33,991 bases of DNA from Cloacibacterium sp. (GTDB taxonomy: Bacteria; Bacteroidota; Bacteroidia; Flavobacteriales; Weeksellaceae): NCBI GenBank assembly GCA_017995195.1, contig JAGOJI010000013.1:1-33991 (forward strand), given 5' to 3'. This document shows, piece after piece, positions 13,736 to 23,512 of the stretch. Under the pieces are notes generated by a model, which was given only the letters and a program-made list of their open reading frames with translations, did no database searches and was not told the origin of the DNA. The position numbers and the translations under genes are program-made. Position 1 is the first letter of the stretch. The number at the start of each line of letters is the position of its first letter.

Positions 13736-14767
13736 ATGAAAATCAAAAATCAAGTTTCTTTAAAAAATTATAACACTTTTGGCGTACATATATTTGCCAA
13801 ACATTTTGCTGAAGCTCATTCCGTTGAGGAACTACAAACTATCCTTACTCTGCCTCTTCTTCACTCGACTATTCCGCCGATTCCTGTTTTATTTCTTGGT
13901 GGTGGGAGCAATATTTTGTTTACAAAAGATTTTGATGGTTTGGTTATTCAACTCAACCTAAAAGGTATTTCTGAAGAGAATTTAGATGAAAATCATATTT
14001 TGGTTTCTGCAAAAGCCGGTGAAAATTGGCATCAGTTTGTGCTTTATACATTAGAAAAAAATTATGGCGGGCTGGAGAATCTATCTCTTATTCCCGGAAA
14101 TGTAGGGACTTGCCCTATCCAGAACATTGGGGCTTATGGTACAGAAATAAAAGATGTTTTTCACTCGTGCAAAGTACTGAATTTAGAAAATATGGAGGTG
14201 CAAACGCTTAATCTGGAGCAATGTAATTTTGGGTATCGAGATTCTATTTTCAAAACTTCGGCAAAAGGAAAATATGTGATTTTGGAGGTTACTTTTAAAT
14301 TAACTACAGAAATTCATAAAATAAAAACCGAATACGGTGCTATTTCTACAGAGTTACAAAATTTAGGAATCGAAAACCCCACGATTCAAGATGTTTCCAA
14401 GGCTGTCATTCGTATCAGAGAAAGTAAGTTGCCTAATCCCAAAGTCATTGGAAACGCAGGAAGTTTTTTCAAAAATCCAACAATTTCTTTGGCACAATTT
14501 GAAAATTTGAAACAAAAATTTTCCAACATTCAAGGATACCCAAACAACAATTCTGTAAAAGTTCCTGCCGGCTGGCTTATAGAACAATGCGGCTGGAAAG
14601 GCAAACAAATCGGGAATGTAGCCTGTCATCAACTACAGGCATTGGTAATCATCAATGCTTCGGGAGATGCTTCGGGTAAAGAAATTTTTGATTTTTCGGG
14701 AATGATTATTGATTCGGTTAAAGAAAAATTTGGTATTGAACTGGAACGAGAAGTAAATATTGTTTAG
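13736..14767 (+). CDS. murB: UDP-N-acetylenolpyruvoylglucosamine reductase
   Basis: A 343-aa FAD enzyme that reduces UDP-GlcNAc-enolpyruvate to UDP-MurNAc in peptidoglycan synthesis. FAD-binding parts: N-T-F-G-V, L-G-G-G-S-N-I-L-F, and L-S-L-I-P-G-N-V-G-T-C-P-I-Q-N-I-G-A-Y-G. The catalytic Ser lies in N-A-G-S-F-F-K-N-P, and the C-terminal domain has P-A-G-W-L-I-E-Q-C-G-W-K-G. Type I form. ATG 13736 is preferred over an in-frame TTG at 13730. The usual G-T-V-G-A-A-P is here G-N-V-G-T-C-P, a small variation. Confidence 0.96.
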   Translation: MKIKNQVSLKNYNTFGVHIFAKHFAEAHSVEELQTILTLPLLHSTIPPIPVLFLGGGSNILFTKDFDGLVIQLNLKGISEENLDENHILVSAKAGENWHQFVLYTLEKNYGGLENLSLIPGNVGTCPIQNIGAYGTEIKDVFHSCKVLNLENMEVQTLNLEQCNFGYRDSIFKTSAKGKYVILEVTFKLTTEIHKIKTEYGAISTELQNLGIENPTIQDVSKAVIRIRESKLPNPKVIGNAGSFFKNPTISLAQFENLKQKFSNIQGYPNNNSVKVPAGWLIEQCGWKGKQIGNVACHQLQALVIINASGDASGKEIFDFSGMIIDSVKEKFGIELEREVNIV

Positions 14768-14830
14768 TACAGTTTTCATAATACTATAAGTCATAGAGAT
14801 TTTATCCTCAAAGTTAAAATTCATATTTCG

Positions 14831-14838
14831 TATCTTTG
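14831..14838 (+). promoter_or_regulatory. TATCTTTG promoter element before der
   Basis: Exact TAnnTTTG match 67 nt before the der ATG; TATCTTTGCC is a common flavobacterial -7 form. The leader between is A-rich. Confidence 0.6.
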
Positions 14839-14905
14839 CCTCCGAGTTTATTCTGTTTTTAGTTAAAAAAAACAATAAACCAAACAACAAAACAATCAAA
14901 AAAAT

Positions 14906-16213
14906 ATGTCAAATATAGTCGCCATAGTTGGTCGCCCCAATGTAGGAAAATCTACACTTTTTAATAGATTACTCGAAAAGAGAGAAGCCATTGTAGACAG
15001 TACAGCAGGCGTTACCAGAGACCGTCATTACGGAAAAAGTGACTGGAATGGTGTGGAGTTTACCGTAATAGATACCGGTGGATACGATGTAGGTACCGAA
15101 GATATTTTTGAAGAAGAAATCCGAAAACAAGTACAACTGGCTGTAGACGAGGCTACCTCTATTATTTTTATGGTAAATGTAGAGGAAGGACTCACAGAAA
15201 TTGATGCTGAAATTTATGAACTGTTAAGGAAAGCTAACAAGCCTCTTTATTTGGTAGTCAACAAAGCCGATTCGGCTAAAGAAGAACTTGCCGCTACAGA
15301 ATTTTACCAATTAGGAGTTGAAAAGTACTACACCATGTCTTCGGCAACCGGCTCCGGAACAGGAGAATTATTAGATGATATTGTTGCTGATTTTCCCACT
15401 ACAGAATACAAAGACCCCTTCGAAGGTTTGCCCAGAATTACCATTGCCGGAAGACCTAATGTAGGAAAGTCTACCCTTATCAATGCCTTGTTGGACGACC
15501 AAAGAAACATTGTTACCGATATTGCAGGAACTACAAGAGACAGTATAGAAACCCTATACAACAAATTTGGACACGAATTTGTTTTGGTAGATACCGCCGG
15601 AATGAGGCGAAAATCCAAAGTAAATGAAGATTTGGAATTCTACTCCGTTATGCGTTCCATAAGAGCTATTGAGCATTCAGATGTAGTGATTCTGATGATA
15701 GACGCTACCAAAGGCTGGGAAAGCCAAGATATGAATATCTTCGGGTTAGCTCAAAAAAACAGAAAGGGCATCGTTATTTTGGTTAATAAATGGGATTTAG
15801 TAGAAAAAGAAACCAACTCCATACGGGATTTTGAAAAGGCTATTAAAGACAAAATCGCTCTATTCAACGATGTCCCTATTTTATTTGTTTCAGCTCTTAC
15901 CAAACAAAGAATTTTAAAAGCAGTAGAAACTGCCATGGCAGTAAACGAAAACAGAAAAAAACGAATTAAAACAAGTAAACTCAACGAGATTTTGCTCCCT
16001 ATTATCGAGCAAACGCCACCTCCGGCAATTAAAGGAAAATATGTGAAAATAAAATATATCACACAGCTTCCTACATATACACCACAGTTTGCCTTTTTCT
16101 GTAATCTTCCACAGTATGTAAAGGATCCTTACAAAAGATTTATTGAAAACCAGTTGAGAAAACAATTCGACTTTACCGGTGTGCCTATTGAAGTATATTT
16201 CAGGCAGAAATAA
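14906..16213 (+). CDS. der: Ribosome biogenesis GTPase Der (EngA)
   Basis: A 435-aa protein with two GTPase domains. G1 P-loops G-R-P-N-V-G-K-S-T are at about residues 8-16 and 182-190. Each has D-T-G-G or D-T-A-G-M (G3) and N-K-A-D or N-K-W-D (G4). A KH-like C-terminal domain follows (about 350-435, with [15 protein letters not shown]). It acts in 50S ribosomal subunit assembly. It is led by its own promoter element, with upp 30 nt downstream. Confidence 0.97.
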   Translation: MSNIVAIVGRPNVGKSTLFNRLLEKREAIVDSTAGVTRDRHYGKSDWNGVEFTVIDTGGYDVGTEDIFEEEIRKQVQLAVDEATSIIFMVNVEEGLTEIDAEIYELLRKANKPLYLVVNKADSAKEELAATEFYQLGVEKYYTMSSATGSGTGELLDDIVADFPTTEYKDPFEGLPRITIAGRPNVGKSTLINALLDDQRNIVTDIAGTTRDSIETLYNKFGHEFVLVDTAGMRRKSKVNEDLEFYSVMRSIRAIEHSDVVILMIDATKGWESQDMNIFGLAQKNRKGIVILVNKWDLVEKETNSIRDFEKAIKDKIALFNDVPILFVSALTKQRILKAVETAMAVNENRKKRIKTSKLNEILLPIIEQTPPPAIKGKYVKIKYITQLPTYTPQFAFFCNLPQYVKDPYKRFIENQLRKQFDFTGVPIEVYFRQK

Positions 16214-16243
16214 AAGAAAAATACAAAAATATTAATGATCTTC

Positions 16244-16894
16244 ATGGTAACTGAATTTATAAAGCAACACTCTCTCGTAAGCTCTTGGATTAATGAACTA
16301 AGAAACATAGAAACACAAAAAGACCGCCTAAAATTCCGTAGAAATATGGAAAGGATTGGCGAAATAGCTGCCTATTTTATCAGTCAAGAATTAACCTATA
16401 AAGAAATAGAAATACAAACTCCCTTGGAAACAGTAAAGGTTAGCGAAATAGCCGTTCAACCTGTTATTACCACCATTCTAAGAGCCGGAGTTCCTTTGTT
16501 TCAAGGATTGCTTAATTATTTTGACAGAGCCGATTGTGGATTTGTTGCTGCCTACAGAAAACATGATGCCAACGATTATTTCAGTATCAAACAAGATTAT
16601 CTCACTTGCCCCAATTTGGAAAATCGCCCATTAATAGTCGCCGATCCTATGTTAGCAACCGGTGCATCGCTTATTGAAGCCATCAAAGATTTGCTTACGC
16701 ATGGTAAACCTTCTCAAATGCACATTGTAGCAGCCATTGCAAGCCGACAAGGCGTAGAGACCATAAGAAAAGCCTATCCCGAAGCTAAAATATGGGTAGG
16801 AGCTATTGATGAACAATTAACTTCTAAAGGCTACATTACCCCAGGATTGGGAGATGCGGGTGATTTGAGCTTTGGAGAAAAGCTACAGCGATAA
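16244..16894 (+). CDS. upp: Uracil phosphoribosyltransferase
   Basis: A 216-aa salvage enzyme that makes UMP from uracil and PRPP. The PRPP-binding motif is A-D-P-M-L-A-T-G-A-S. The uracil-binding end is G-Y-I-T-P-G-L-G-D-A-G-D. T-I-L-R-A-G-V-P-L is typical of the family. ATG 16244 (M-V-T-E-F) fits homologues; ATG 16235 would add three residues. It ends 28 nt from the convergent pstB. Confidence 0.95.
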   Translation: MVTEFIKQHSLVSSWINELRNIETQKDRLKFRRNMERIGEIAAYFISQELTYKEIEIQTPLETVKVSEIAVQPVITTILRAGVPLFQGLLNYFDRADCGFVAAYRKHDANDYFSIKQDYLTCPNLENRPLIVADPMLATGASLIEAIKDLLTHGKPSQMHIVAAIASRQGVETIRKAYPEAKIWVGAIDEQLTSKGYITPGLGDAGDLSFGEKLQR

Positions 16895-16922
16895 GTATAG
16901 TATCCGATCAGGAAACCTATCA

Positions 16923-17681
16923 CTACCCAAATGCCCCTTTAATGTACTTTTGAGTAAGTTCGTTTTGTGGATTTTCGAACATTTGTTGGGTGTCGCCTTG
17001 CTCCATAATTTCACCCAAATACATGAATATGGTTTTGTCTGCCACACGTTTTGCTTGTTGCATATTATGGGTTACAATAACAATGGTATACTCCTTTTTC
17101 AGTTCCTGAATGAGTTCTTCTATTTTTCTTGTGCTTATAGGATCCAAGGCAGAACACGGCTCATCCATTAAAATTACCTCCGGACGGAGCGACACCGCTC
17201 TGGCAATACACAAACGCTGTTGTTGCCCTCCGGATAATTGGGTAGCGGGCTTCTTCAGTTCGTCTTTCACCTCGTCCCAAATATAGCTTTCTCTTAAAGA
17301 TTGTTCTATAATAATGCTTCTTTCTTTTTCGGGAATATTGTTGATTTTCAGTCCATAATTAATATTTTCATAAATACTTTTAGGAAAAGGATTGGCTTTT
17401 TGAAAAACCATACCAATACGTTTTCTTACTTGCGTTACCGAAGTACTTTTGGCATACAAATCGAAGTTATCTAAGAAAAATTTCCCTTCTACTTTAGCAT
17501 CTGCGTTGAGATCGTGCATTCGGTTGAAACATCTTAGCAAGCTACTCTTTCCACAGCCCGATGGACCTATAAGTGCAGTAACTTTATTTTTCTCGAAATA
17601 CACATCAATATTTTTGAGGACATGTTTAGCCCCAAACCATAGGTTGATGTGTTCTCCGGACAGTTTTATATTATTTATCAT
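16923..17681 (-). CDS. pstB: Phosphate ABC transporter ATP-binding protein
   Basis: A 252-aa ATPase. Walker [10 protein letters not shown] is at 39-47, the signature is L-S-G-G-Q-Q-Q-R and Walker [16 protein letters not shown] and S-A-L-D-P-I-S-T are diagnostic of PstB among ABC ATPases. It powers phosphate uptake through PstC/PstA. It overlaps pstA by 11 nt, showing translational coupling. No phoU follows; the next gene is the convergent upp. Confidence 0.96.
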   Translation of the reverse strand: MINNIKLSGEHINLWFGAKHVLKNIDVYFEKNKVTALIGPSGCGKSSLLRCFNRMHDLNADAKVEGKFFLDNFDLYAKSTSVTQVRKRIGMVFQKANPFPKSIYENINYGLKINNIPEKERSIIIEQSLRESYIWDEVKDELKKPATQLSGGQQQRLCIARAVSLRPEVILMDEPCSALDPISTRKIEELIQELKKEYTIVIVTHNMQQAKRVADKTIFMYLGEIMEQGDTQQMFENPQNELTQKYIKGAFG

Positions 17682-18516
17682 TTTTAGTATGTTTATAGCG
17701 GATAATAAATGCGGCCAAGCTCAACAGAAAAACAACAACAATAAGTACCAGTGCCGTACCATAAGCTAAAGGACGAACCTGCTCAATGGATTGATGCTGC
17801 GTAGAGAGCATATACAAATGATACGGAAGTGCCATAAATTCCTGATTGAGGTAGCCTGTAGAACTATTGATATAAAAAGCTACCCCCGTGAACAAAATTG
17901 GAGCTGTTTCTCCTGCAGCACGAGAGAGTGTAAGTACTACACCTGTAAGAATACCCGGCAAAGCAGAGGGCAATACAACATCTTTAATACTTTCAAATTG
18001 AGTTGCTCCTACTGCCAGAGCTCCTTCTCGTGTTGAATTGGGAATTCTTCGTAATGCCTCTTCTGTAGTAGTAATAATGTAGGGTAAAGATAGTAAGCCT
18101 AATGTAAGTCCGGCAGAAAGCATAGAAGTTCCTAAGCCTAAACCCTGAACAAATAATGCCAAACCAAACAATCCGTAGATAATAGATGGGATTCCCGATA
18201 GATTTCTTATAGAAGCTCGTATAATTTTGGTTAAAGGGGTATTTTTAGCATACTCATTAAGGTAAATAGCACAACATACTCCAAATGGCACACAAAATAG
18301 TGCTGTAAGTGTGGTTAGCATTACGGTTCCTAAAATAGCCGGTAAAATACCACCCTGAGTCATAGATTTTTTAGGCAGTTGGGAAACGAACTCCCAACTC
18401 AAGGAAGAAGAGCCTTTGGATACAATATCGAAAACAATAACTCCGAGAAATAATAGTACTATTCCTGTAGAGAGTAGCAAGAACGACCATTCTATCAATT
18501 TGTTTAGTATTTTCAT
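17671..18516 (-). CDS. pstA: Phosphate ABC transporter permease PstA
   Basis: A 281-aa permease with six membrane segments. The permease loop reads [19 protein letters not shown], the coupling EAA region. [14 protein letters not shown] is typical of PstA. It partners PstC in the inner membrane. It is separated from pstC by 128 nt containing an inverted repeat (AAGATTCAAA and TTTGAATCTT) that could tune read-through. Confidence 0.95.
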   Translation of the reverse strand: MKILNKLIEWSFLLLSTGIVLLFLGVIVFDIVSKGSSSLSWEFVSQLPKKSMTQGGILPAILGTVMLTTLTALFCVPFGVCCAIYLNEYAKNTPLTKIIRASIRNLSGIPSIIYGLFGLALFVQGLGLGTSMLSAGLTLGLLSLPYIITTTEEALRRIPNSTREGALAVGATQFESIKDVVLPSALPGILTGVVLTLSRAAGETAPILFTGVAFYINSSTGYLNQEFMALPYHLYMLSTQHQSIEQVRPLAYGTALVLIVVVFLLSLAAFIIRYKHTKNDK

Positions 18517-18644
18517 CTTGTTTGTACTTGTTATTTATTAATTGAAAGATTCAAAGATTGAAAAATTAAAATAAACTATTTGTAAATTTTTCATAGCGCT
18601 ACAAATCTTTATTTTTTTTAACTTTTGAATCTTTAAACTCTCTT

Positions 18645-19541
18645 TTACATCGCATGATACTTCCTGAATCTATTCACAAAATATTCTCCCATTAAATTAA
18701 CAGCCAATGTCATAAAAAACAAAACCGCTGCTATGGCATACAAAGCATAATAGTGAGTTGTGTTATACGGTACTTCGCCCATCTCTATAGCAATAGTAGC
18801 AGTAATGGTTCTTACCGAATCGAAAAAGCTTTTTGGGAAAGCAGCAGCATTACCGGTAACCATGAGTACTGTCATGGTTTCTCCTATGGCACGCCCAATA
18901 CCGAGCATTATGGCTGCAATAATTCCCGGTGCAGCCGCAGGAATAATTATTTTTCTTACCGTTTGCCATTTATCTGCTCCTACTCCATAGCTGGCTTCCC
19001 GATAGCTGTGAGGAACAGAGTTTATTGCATCTTCGCTTACCGTAATAATCGTAGGAAGAGCCATAATCGCCAGTAGAATAGCTCCATTAATAGCATTAAG
19101 ACCATTTGCTTGGTTGGTAACTTCGGCAATATTGGGTCCTAAAAGTACAATTCCCAAAAAACCAATTGCTACAGAAGGAATGGCTGCCAGCATCTCTATA
19201 GCAGGTTTAAGAAAAGCCTTGAGTTTCGGTGGGCAGTATTCCGAAAGAAAAGTTGCTGTTCCTATACCCAAAGGTACTGCAATAGCCATAGCTCCTAAGG
19301 TAACTATAGTCGTACTTACAATGAGCGGTAGAATACCATATTGGGGAGTTAATGCAGATGGATTCCACTGTGTTCCCGAAATAAAATCTAAAGGAGAGAA
19401 CTGGAAGAAAAAAGCAAATGTATTCCATATCAACATCAAGAATATTCCTCCCAAAATGAAAATAACCAACAAGCCTGTGATTTTAAAAATCCATTTAAAA
19501 ATAAAGTCTTTGCGTTCTCTATATAATGCGTTAGTATTCAT
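18645..19541 (-). CDS. pstC: Phosphate ABC transporter permease PstC
   Basis: A 298-aa inner-membrane permease with six helices after a basic N-terminus. Typical stretches are M-L-A-A-I-P-S-V-A-I-G-F-L-G and the EAA loop S-V-P-H-S-Y-R-E-A-S-Y-G-V-G-A-D-K, then G-R-A-I-G-E-T-M-T-V. It shares one base with the end of pstS, so translation is coupled to the binding-protein gene. Confidence 0.95.
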   Translation of the reverse strand: MNTNALYRERKDFIFKWIFKITGLLVIFILGGIFLMLIWNTFAFFFQFSPLDFISGTQWNPSALTPQYGILPLIVSTTIVTLGAMAIAVPLGIGTATFLSEYCPPKLKAFLKPAIEMLAAIPSVAIGFLGIVLLGPNIAEVTNQANGLNAINGAILLAIMALPTIITVSEDAINSVPHSYREASYGVGADKWQTVRKIIIPAAAPGIIAAIMLGIGRAIGETMTVLMVTGNAAAFPKSFFDSVRTITATIAIEMGEVPYNTTHYYALYAIAAVLFFMTLAVNLMGEYFVNRFRKYHAM

Positions 19542-20383
19542 TATTCTACAATATAATATCCCGATTTACTTATGATTTCCATTCCTTTTGCACTTCTTTC
19601 AAAATCAATAAAAGCCTTTGCCTTTTTCCATGATTTTAGTGTAACAAACTGGTATAAAGGGCGTTGAAAATAGTATTTTTTAGCTTTTATAATTTCATTA
19701 TCCAAAGGTGAAAAACTGGTGGAAGTAGCGGTAGCTTTTATTTTTAGAACCTTTACTTTATGGTTGGTATTGTGTAATAAGTAACCTGCTCCCACATAGC
19801 CAATCCCTGTGGGGTCTGCCTTTATTCCTTCAATGATTTGAGCATTGCCATTCATTTCTTTGGCTTTGGGAGAAAAATGAATTTTAAGTTTCTTCTGAAT
19901 AAAAGAATGGGTGCCAGAGTTGCTTTGTCTCCCGTAGATATTGATGGGAGCTCTTTTTTCGCCGAGTTGCTCCCAGTTACTAAGCTCTCCACTCATTATT
20001 TTTGCTAAAGTAGGCACATCTATCTCTGTAAGGGAAATTTCAGGATTAACAATAATTGCAGTAGCATCTTCGGCAAATACAATAGTTTTGAGTTCTATTC
20101 CTGCTTTTTGAAACATTTTTTTTTCGTCATCCGAAAGTGGTCGAGAAGAGTTGGCAATATCTGCCTGACCGTTGTACAACGAAGCAATGCCCATACCGGA
20201 ACCTCCACCGGAAATAGAAACACTAAAATCATTTTTATGAATATGAAATTTTTCGGCAAGTTCTACTGCAAGATTGACCTCTGTATCTGAACCTTTTATT
20301 TTGATAGATTTTTGATTCTCGCTACAAGCCGAAAATAAATACAGCAACAGAAGAAGTACGGGAAAAATATTTTTAGGTCTCAA
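19541..20383 (-). CDS. pstS: Phosphate-binding lipoprotein of PstS family
   Basis: A 280-aa substrate-binding protein. The signal peptide ends in a lipobox L-F-S-A-C20, so it should be a lipoprotein. Phosphate-site patterns: I-K-G-S-D-T, S-G-G-G-S-G-M-G-I, A-N-S-S-R-P and G-R-Q-S-N-S-G-T-H-S-F. The start is TTG at 20383; no in-frame ATG lies before the lipobox. The first gene of the pst operon. Confidence 0.92.
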   Translation of the reverse strand: MRPKNIFPVLLLLLYLFSACSENQKSIKIKGSDTEVNLAVELAEKFHIHKNDFSVSISGGGSGMGIASLYNGQADIANSSRPLSDDEKKMFQKAGIELKTIVFAEDATAIIVNPEISLTEIDVPTLAKIMSGELSNWEQLGEKRAPINIYGRQSNSGTHSFIQKKLKIHFSPKAKEMNGNAQIIEGIKADPTGIGYVGAGYLLHNTNHKVKVLKIKATATSTSFSPLDNEIIKAKKYYFQRPLYQFVTLKSWKKAKAFIDFERSAKGMEIISKSGYYIVE

Positions 20384-20402
20384 GGCTCTTTCTATATATT
20401 AC

Positions 20403-20410
20403 CAAATATA
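20403..20410 (-). promoter_or_regulatory. TATATTTG promoter element before pstS
   Basis: On the minus strand the sequence matches TAnnTTTG, with its 3' end 19 nt from the pstS TTG start. That gives a very short 5' leader. No convincing Pho-box direct repeat was seen. Confidence 0.5.
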
Positions 20411-20509
20411 CCTCTCCTATATCAACTGAATATGAACGCTATATTAAATATATATGAATAGTTTTAAAAAAACTATTGAGAATAAAAAATAGAAATAAAG
20501 CCTATTGTG

Positions 20510-20875
20510 CTATCTTGAGACCATCAATAATACCAAAGCTATAATAGCCGGCAATGCCTGAACAAAAAATATCTTCTTAGAAGCCGAAAAAGCTCCATAA
20601 ATCCCTGCAACAGCTACACAGCCAAGAAAAAATACAGAAATATTGAACTTCCATTCCGGATTTTCGATAAAAAAAGTCCAAAGAAGTCCAGCAGCCAAAA
20701 AACCATTGTACAGACCTTGGTTAGCAGCCATAGATTTAGTTTTAGGAAACAAATCTTCAGGAAATTGTTTGAAATTCTTTTTGCCTACGGTTTCCCACGC
20801 AAACATTTCGAACCAAAGAATGTACAGGTGCTCCGCAGCAATAATAGCAATGAGAATTTGAGATAAAGTATGCAT
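20510..20875 (-). CDS. DUF1304 membrane protein
   Basis: A 121-aa protein with four predicted membrane helices. The N-terminal A-A-E-H-L-Y-I-L-W-F-E-M-F-A-W and the N-Q-G-L-Y-N-G-F-L-A-A-G-L stretch are hallmarks of DUF1304. Function unknown. It lies 30 nt after the mgtC-like gene on the same strand, so the two may be co-transcribed. Confidence 0.88.
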   Translation of the reverse strand: MHTLSQILIAIIAAEHLYILWFEMFAWETVGKKNFKQFPEDLFPKTKSMAANQGLYNGFLAAGLLWTFFIENPEWKFNISVFFLGCVAVAGIYGAFSASKKIFFVQALPAIIALVLLMVSR

Positions 20876-20905
20876 ATTTTATAAAAAGATTTAATTAGAG
20901 TATTT

Positions 20906-21553
20906 TTAGAAATGAAATTTGGAGATTCTTTTATCTTTCATTAAAAATTGAATTAAACGAGTATGGTTTTCTATTTTACCGGATATTCGCCAAACGCTTA
21001 TATTCCTATTTTCATCTTTGGCATTGTTGATTAATGAATACTTCAAATGATAATGTCTGCAGTTTTTTTTCAGGTCTTCAAGGCATTCATAATCATTGCT
21101 TTCAATATTATAATCTCTTATTTTATTGAGGTTGTCAATAAATAATTGAATAGGAGCCAAGAGCCAAAGGACAATCATAACAATTGCAGTTCCGGCGAAA
21201 GCCAGGAAAATATACCCCGAGCCTGCACACATTCCTAAAGAAGCTGTTCCCCAAATGCTAGATGCTGTAGTAACTCCTGTTATTTTATTGTCATCTTTAA
21301 AAATAACTCCTGCTCCCAAAAAACCAATTCCGGTAATAATATTAGCTGCAATTCTATCGGGATTACTTACTCCTATTTTTATTGATAAGATTGTAAAAAT
21401 ACATGAACTGAATGAAATGAGTATGAAGGTTCTAAGTCCGGCATATTTGTTGTGATATTCTCTCTCTAAACCTATGATAAGCCCGATAATAATGGAAGCC
21501 AAAATCATCAAAAATTCGTCTGATACCTGATTGAAGGTGGGAAAAGAAATCAT
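20906..21553 (-). CDS. MgtC/SapB family membrane protein
   Basis: A 215-aa protein. The MgtC domain has I-I-G-L-I-I-G-L-E-R-E-Y, A-G-L-R-T-F, R-I-A-A-N-I-I-T-G-I-G-F-L-G-A-G and T-A-S-S-I-W-G-T-A-S-L-G. About five helices precede a cytosolic C-terminal domain with an ACT-like look. Relatives act in Mg2+-limited growth or acid/virulence settings; the role here is not shown. A weak promoter (TTTG then TATCTTTA on the minus strand) lies within about 55 nt upstream. Confidence 0.9.
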   Translation of the reverse strand: MISFPTFNQVSDEFLMILASIIIGLIIGLEREYHNKYAGLRTFILISFSSCIFTILSIKIGVSNPDRIAANIITGIGFLGAGVIFKDDNKITGVTTASSIWGTASLGMCAGSGYIFLAFAGTAIVMIVLWLLAPIQLFIDNLNKIRDYNIESNDYECLEDLKKNCRHYHLKYSLINNAKDENRNISVWRISGKIENHTRLIQFLMKDKRISKFHF

Positions 21554-21940
21554 AGTTTATATAATTTTGAAAGTAAAGATAATAAATAAAACCTTGCAAA
21601 CTATTCACTCAGGACAAACGTATTAAAAACCTACGAAACTTATTTTGAAATACTAAGCGATTATCAATATTTATCTTTGCGATTAGATTAAATATTTTAT
21701 CCCGAACAGAGGCTATTTAATCACAAGAATGTAAAATTGCAATACTTAGATATGTAGATACTTGATGACATTATTCCACAATATATATAAATTGAAAAGA
21801 TTAAGGTTTTACAGTCATTATGCATAAGTAGTTTAAAATAAGTGTTTTACAATTTAATATTCTACATCTTTGTATCTCTGTACTTATTTTAAAATCCAAT
21901 CGATTCTTCAACAAAAAAAAATCCTTAAATTTGCCACCTT
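21554..21940. other. Intergenic region, no gene seen
   Basis: 387 nt between divergent mgtC-like and ruvX genes. It holds TATCTTTG on the plus strand (21672-21679), far upstream of any reading frame, and a 12-bp perfect inverted repeat TTTAAAATAAGT/ACTTATTTTAAA (21832-21843 and 21882-21893). The ruvX promoter is at 21926-21933. A small RNA is possible but unproven. Confidence 0.6.
21926..21933 (+). promoter_or_regulatory. TAAATTTG promoter element before ruvX
   Basis: TAnnTTTG match only 7 nt before the ruvX ATG, implying a leaderless or nearly leaderless mRNA if this element is used. Confidence 0.5.
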
Positions 21941-22351
21941 ATGGGACAAATTATCGCCATAGATTATGGTAAAAAAAGATGTGGACTTGCTGCTACCGAT
22001 GACCTTAAAATCATTGCAAGTGGCTTGGAAACAGTAGAAACCAAGAGTTTAATGTCCTATTTGCAAGACTACTTTGCTCAAAACAATGTGGAAAGTGTTG
22101 TGATAGGGCTTCCCACAGATTTGAAAGGGGCAATGTCGGATATAGAAACAGATATCCAAGAATTTATTGAAGAGTTTAAAAAGAAATTTCCGCAGGTAGA
22201 AGTTCATCGTTCCGATGAACGCTTTACCTCAAAAATCGCTTCTTATTTCATTAGCCAAAGTGGTAAAAACAAGAAGCAAAGACAAGATAAAGGTTTAATA
22301 GACAAAGTAAGTGCAACACTTATTTTACAACAATATTTAGAACAAAAATGA
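21941..22351 (+). CDS. ruvX: Holliday junction resolvase-like RuvX/YqgF
   Basis: A 136-aa RNase H-fold nuclease. It has I-A-I-D-Y-G-K-K-R-C-G-L-A (catalytic Asp), V-I-G-L-P-T-D-L-K-G, R-S-D-E-R-F-T-S (Glu/Asp) and a late D-K-V-S-A-T-L-I-L-Q. The family acts on branched DNA or in pre-16S rRNA end processing. Its stop overlaps the def start by 4 nt (ATGA), so the two are translationally coupled. Confidence 0.94.
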   Translation: MGQIIAIDYGKKRCGLAATDDLKIIASGLETVETKSLMSYLQDYFAQNNVESVVIGLPTDLKGAMSDIETDIQEFIEEFKKKFPQVEVHRSDERFTSKIASYFISQSGKNKKQRQDKGLIDKVSATLILQQYLEQK

Positions 22352-22920
22352 TTTTACCAATTCGTGCCTACGGCGACCCCGTTCTCCGAAAAAAAGCAAA
22401 AGATATTTCTAAGGACTATCCCGAGCTTGATGTTTTGATTGACAATATGTTTGAAACCATGAAAGATGCCAGAGGCATAGGTTTAGCAGCTCCGCAGATA
22501 GGTCTGGACATTAGGCTTTTTATTGTAGATGTACGCTCGTTGGCAGATGATGAAGATTATCTCGACATTGCCAAAGATTTGAAATCTTTCAGAAAAGTAT
22601 TCATTAATGCCAAAATTTTAGAAGAAAGCGGAAACGAATGGAAATTTAATGAAGGTTGCCTCAGTATCCCCGATGTGAGAGAAGATGTATTGAGAAAAGA
22701 AACCATCACTATAGAATATTTCGACGAAAATTTCGTTCAACATACCGAGACCTATTCAGATATTCGGGCGAGAGTTATTCAGCATGAATACGACCATATT
22801 GAGGGTATACTCTTTACCGACAAACTGAGTGCCTTGAAGAAAAAAATCATCAAAGGAAAACTCAACAGAATAAGCGAGGGAAATGTAAATGTAAAATACA
22901 AAATGAGATTTCCTAAATAA
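22348..22920 (+). CDS. def: Peptide deformylase
   Basis: A 190-aa metalloenzyme removing the formyl group from new proteins. Motifs: G-I-G-L-A-A-P-Q, E-G-C104-L-S, and Q-H146-E147-Y-D-H150, giving the Cys and two His ligands plus catalytic Glu. It overlaps ruvX by 4 nt. It supplies the substrate for methionine aminopeptidase (10542-11351). Confidence 0.97.
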   Translation: MILPIRAYGDPVLRKKAKDISKDYPELDVLIDNMFETMKDARGIGLAAPQIGLDIRLFIVDVRSLADDEDYLDIAKDLKSFRKVFINAKILEESGNEWKFNEGCLSIPDVREDVLRKETITIEYFDENFVQHTETYSDIRARVIQHEYDHIEGILFTDKLSALKKKIIKGKLNRISEGNVNVKYKMRFPK

Positions 22921-23010
22921 TATTTCTCCCTAAGTTTAGATTAAAATTAATTAACACATAAAATTGGCAAAACGGCCAAAAGCCAAAAGCCATCAATAAA
23001 AATAAAAACA

Positions 23011-23430
23011 ATGAAGTTAGAAAAAATCATCTCAATTTCCGGAAAGCCGGGACTTTTTAAATTAGTTTCTCAGTTAAAATCAGGCTTTATTATCGAAGAC
23101 ATTACTACGGGTAAAAAAGTAAGCATCTCCAACTCCAGCCAAGTAAGCCTGTTGGACAACATTGCCATGTTCACTTTCGATAAAGAAGTTCCCTTGTTCG
23201 AAGTCTTCGAAAACATTGCTAAAAACGAAGAGTACAAAGAAACGCTATCGCACAAATCTACCGATGCGGAACTTAGAGCGTTTATGAGCAAATCTCTACC
23301 CGATTACGATTCGGACAGAGTATATATTTCCGATATCAAGAAACTGGCACAGTGGTATAACCTTTTACACAAAGCAGGATACATTACTCCCGAAAGTTTT
23401 GTAAAAACAGAAGAAACCACCGAAGGATAA
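23011..23430 (+). CDS. DUF5606 domain protein
   Basis: A 139-aa protein found across Bacteroidota, with the typical opening K-I-I-S-I-S-G-K-P-G-L-F-K-L and a later D-S-D-R-V-Y-I-S-D-I-K-K-L-A-Q-W-Y-N. Function unknown; no signal peptide and no membrane segment. It follows def by 90 nt and ends before a strong hairpin terminator. Confidence 0.88.
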   Translation: MKLEKIISISGKPGLFKLVSQLKSGFIIEDITTGKKVSISNSSQVSLLDNIAMFTFDKEVPLFEVFENIAKNEEYKETLSHKSTDAELRAFMSKSLPDYDSDRVYISDIKKLAQWYNLLHKAGYITPESFVKTEETTEG

Positions 23431-23455
23431 TCACTTTTCCAAAAAAAATACACGT

Positions 23456-23490
23456 AACTTTGGTAAATTATTTTTTACCAAAGTTTTTTA
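23456..23490 (+). terminator. Rho-independent terminator after the DUF5606 gene
   Basis: A 12-bp perfect stem, AACTTTGGTAAA (23456-23467) with TTTACCAAAGTT (23474-23485), 6-nt loop, then a T run. A TAACTTTG inside the stem looks like a promoter but is better explained by the hairpin. Confidence 0.85.
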
Positions 23491-23496
23491 TTTTTG
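23489..23496 (+). promoter_or_regulatory. TATTTTTG promoter element before mazG
   Basis: TAnnTTTG match directly after the terminator and 16 nt before the mazG ATG. Confidence 0.5.
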
Positions 23497-23512
23497 ATCA
23501 ATACCACAAAAA

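Noticed and set aside
23455-23462. TAACTTTG as mazG promoter
   Set aside because: It forms part of a perfect terminator stem; TATTTTTG at 23489 is better placed.
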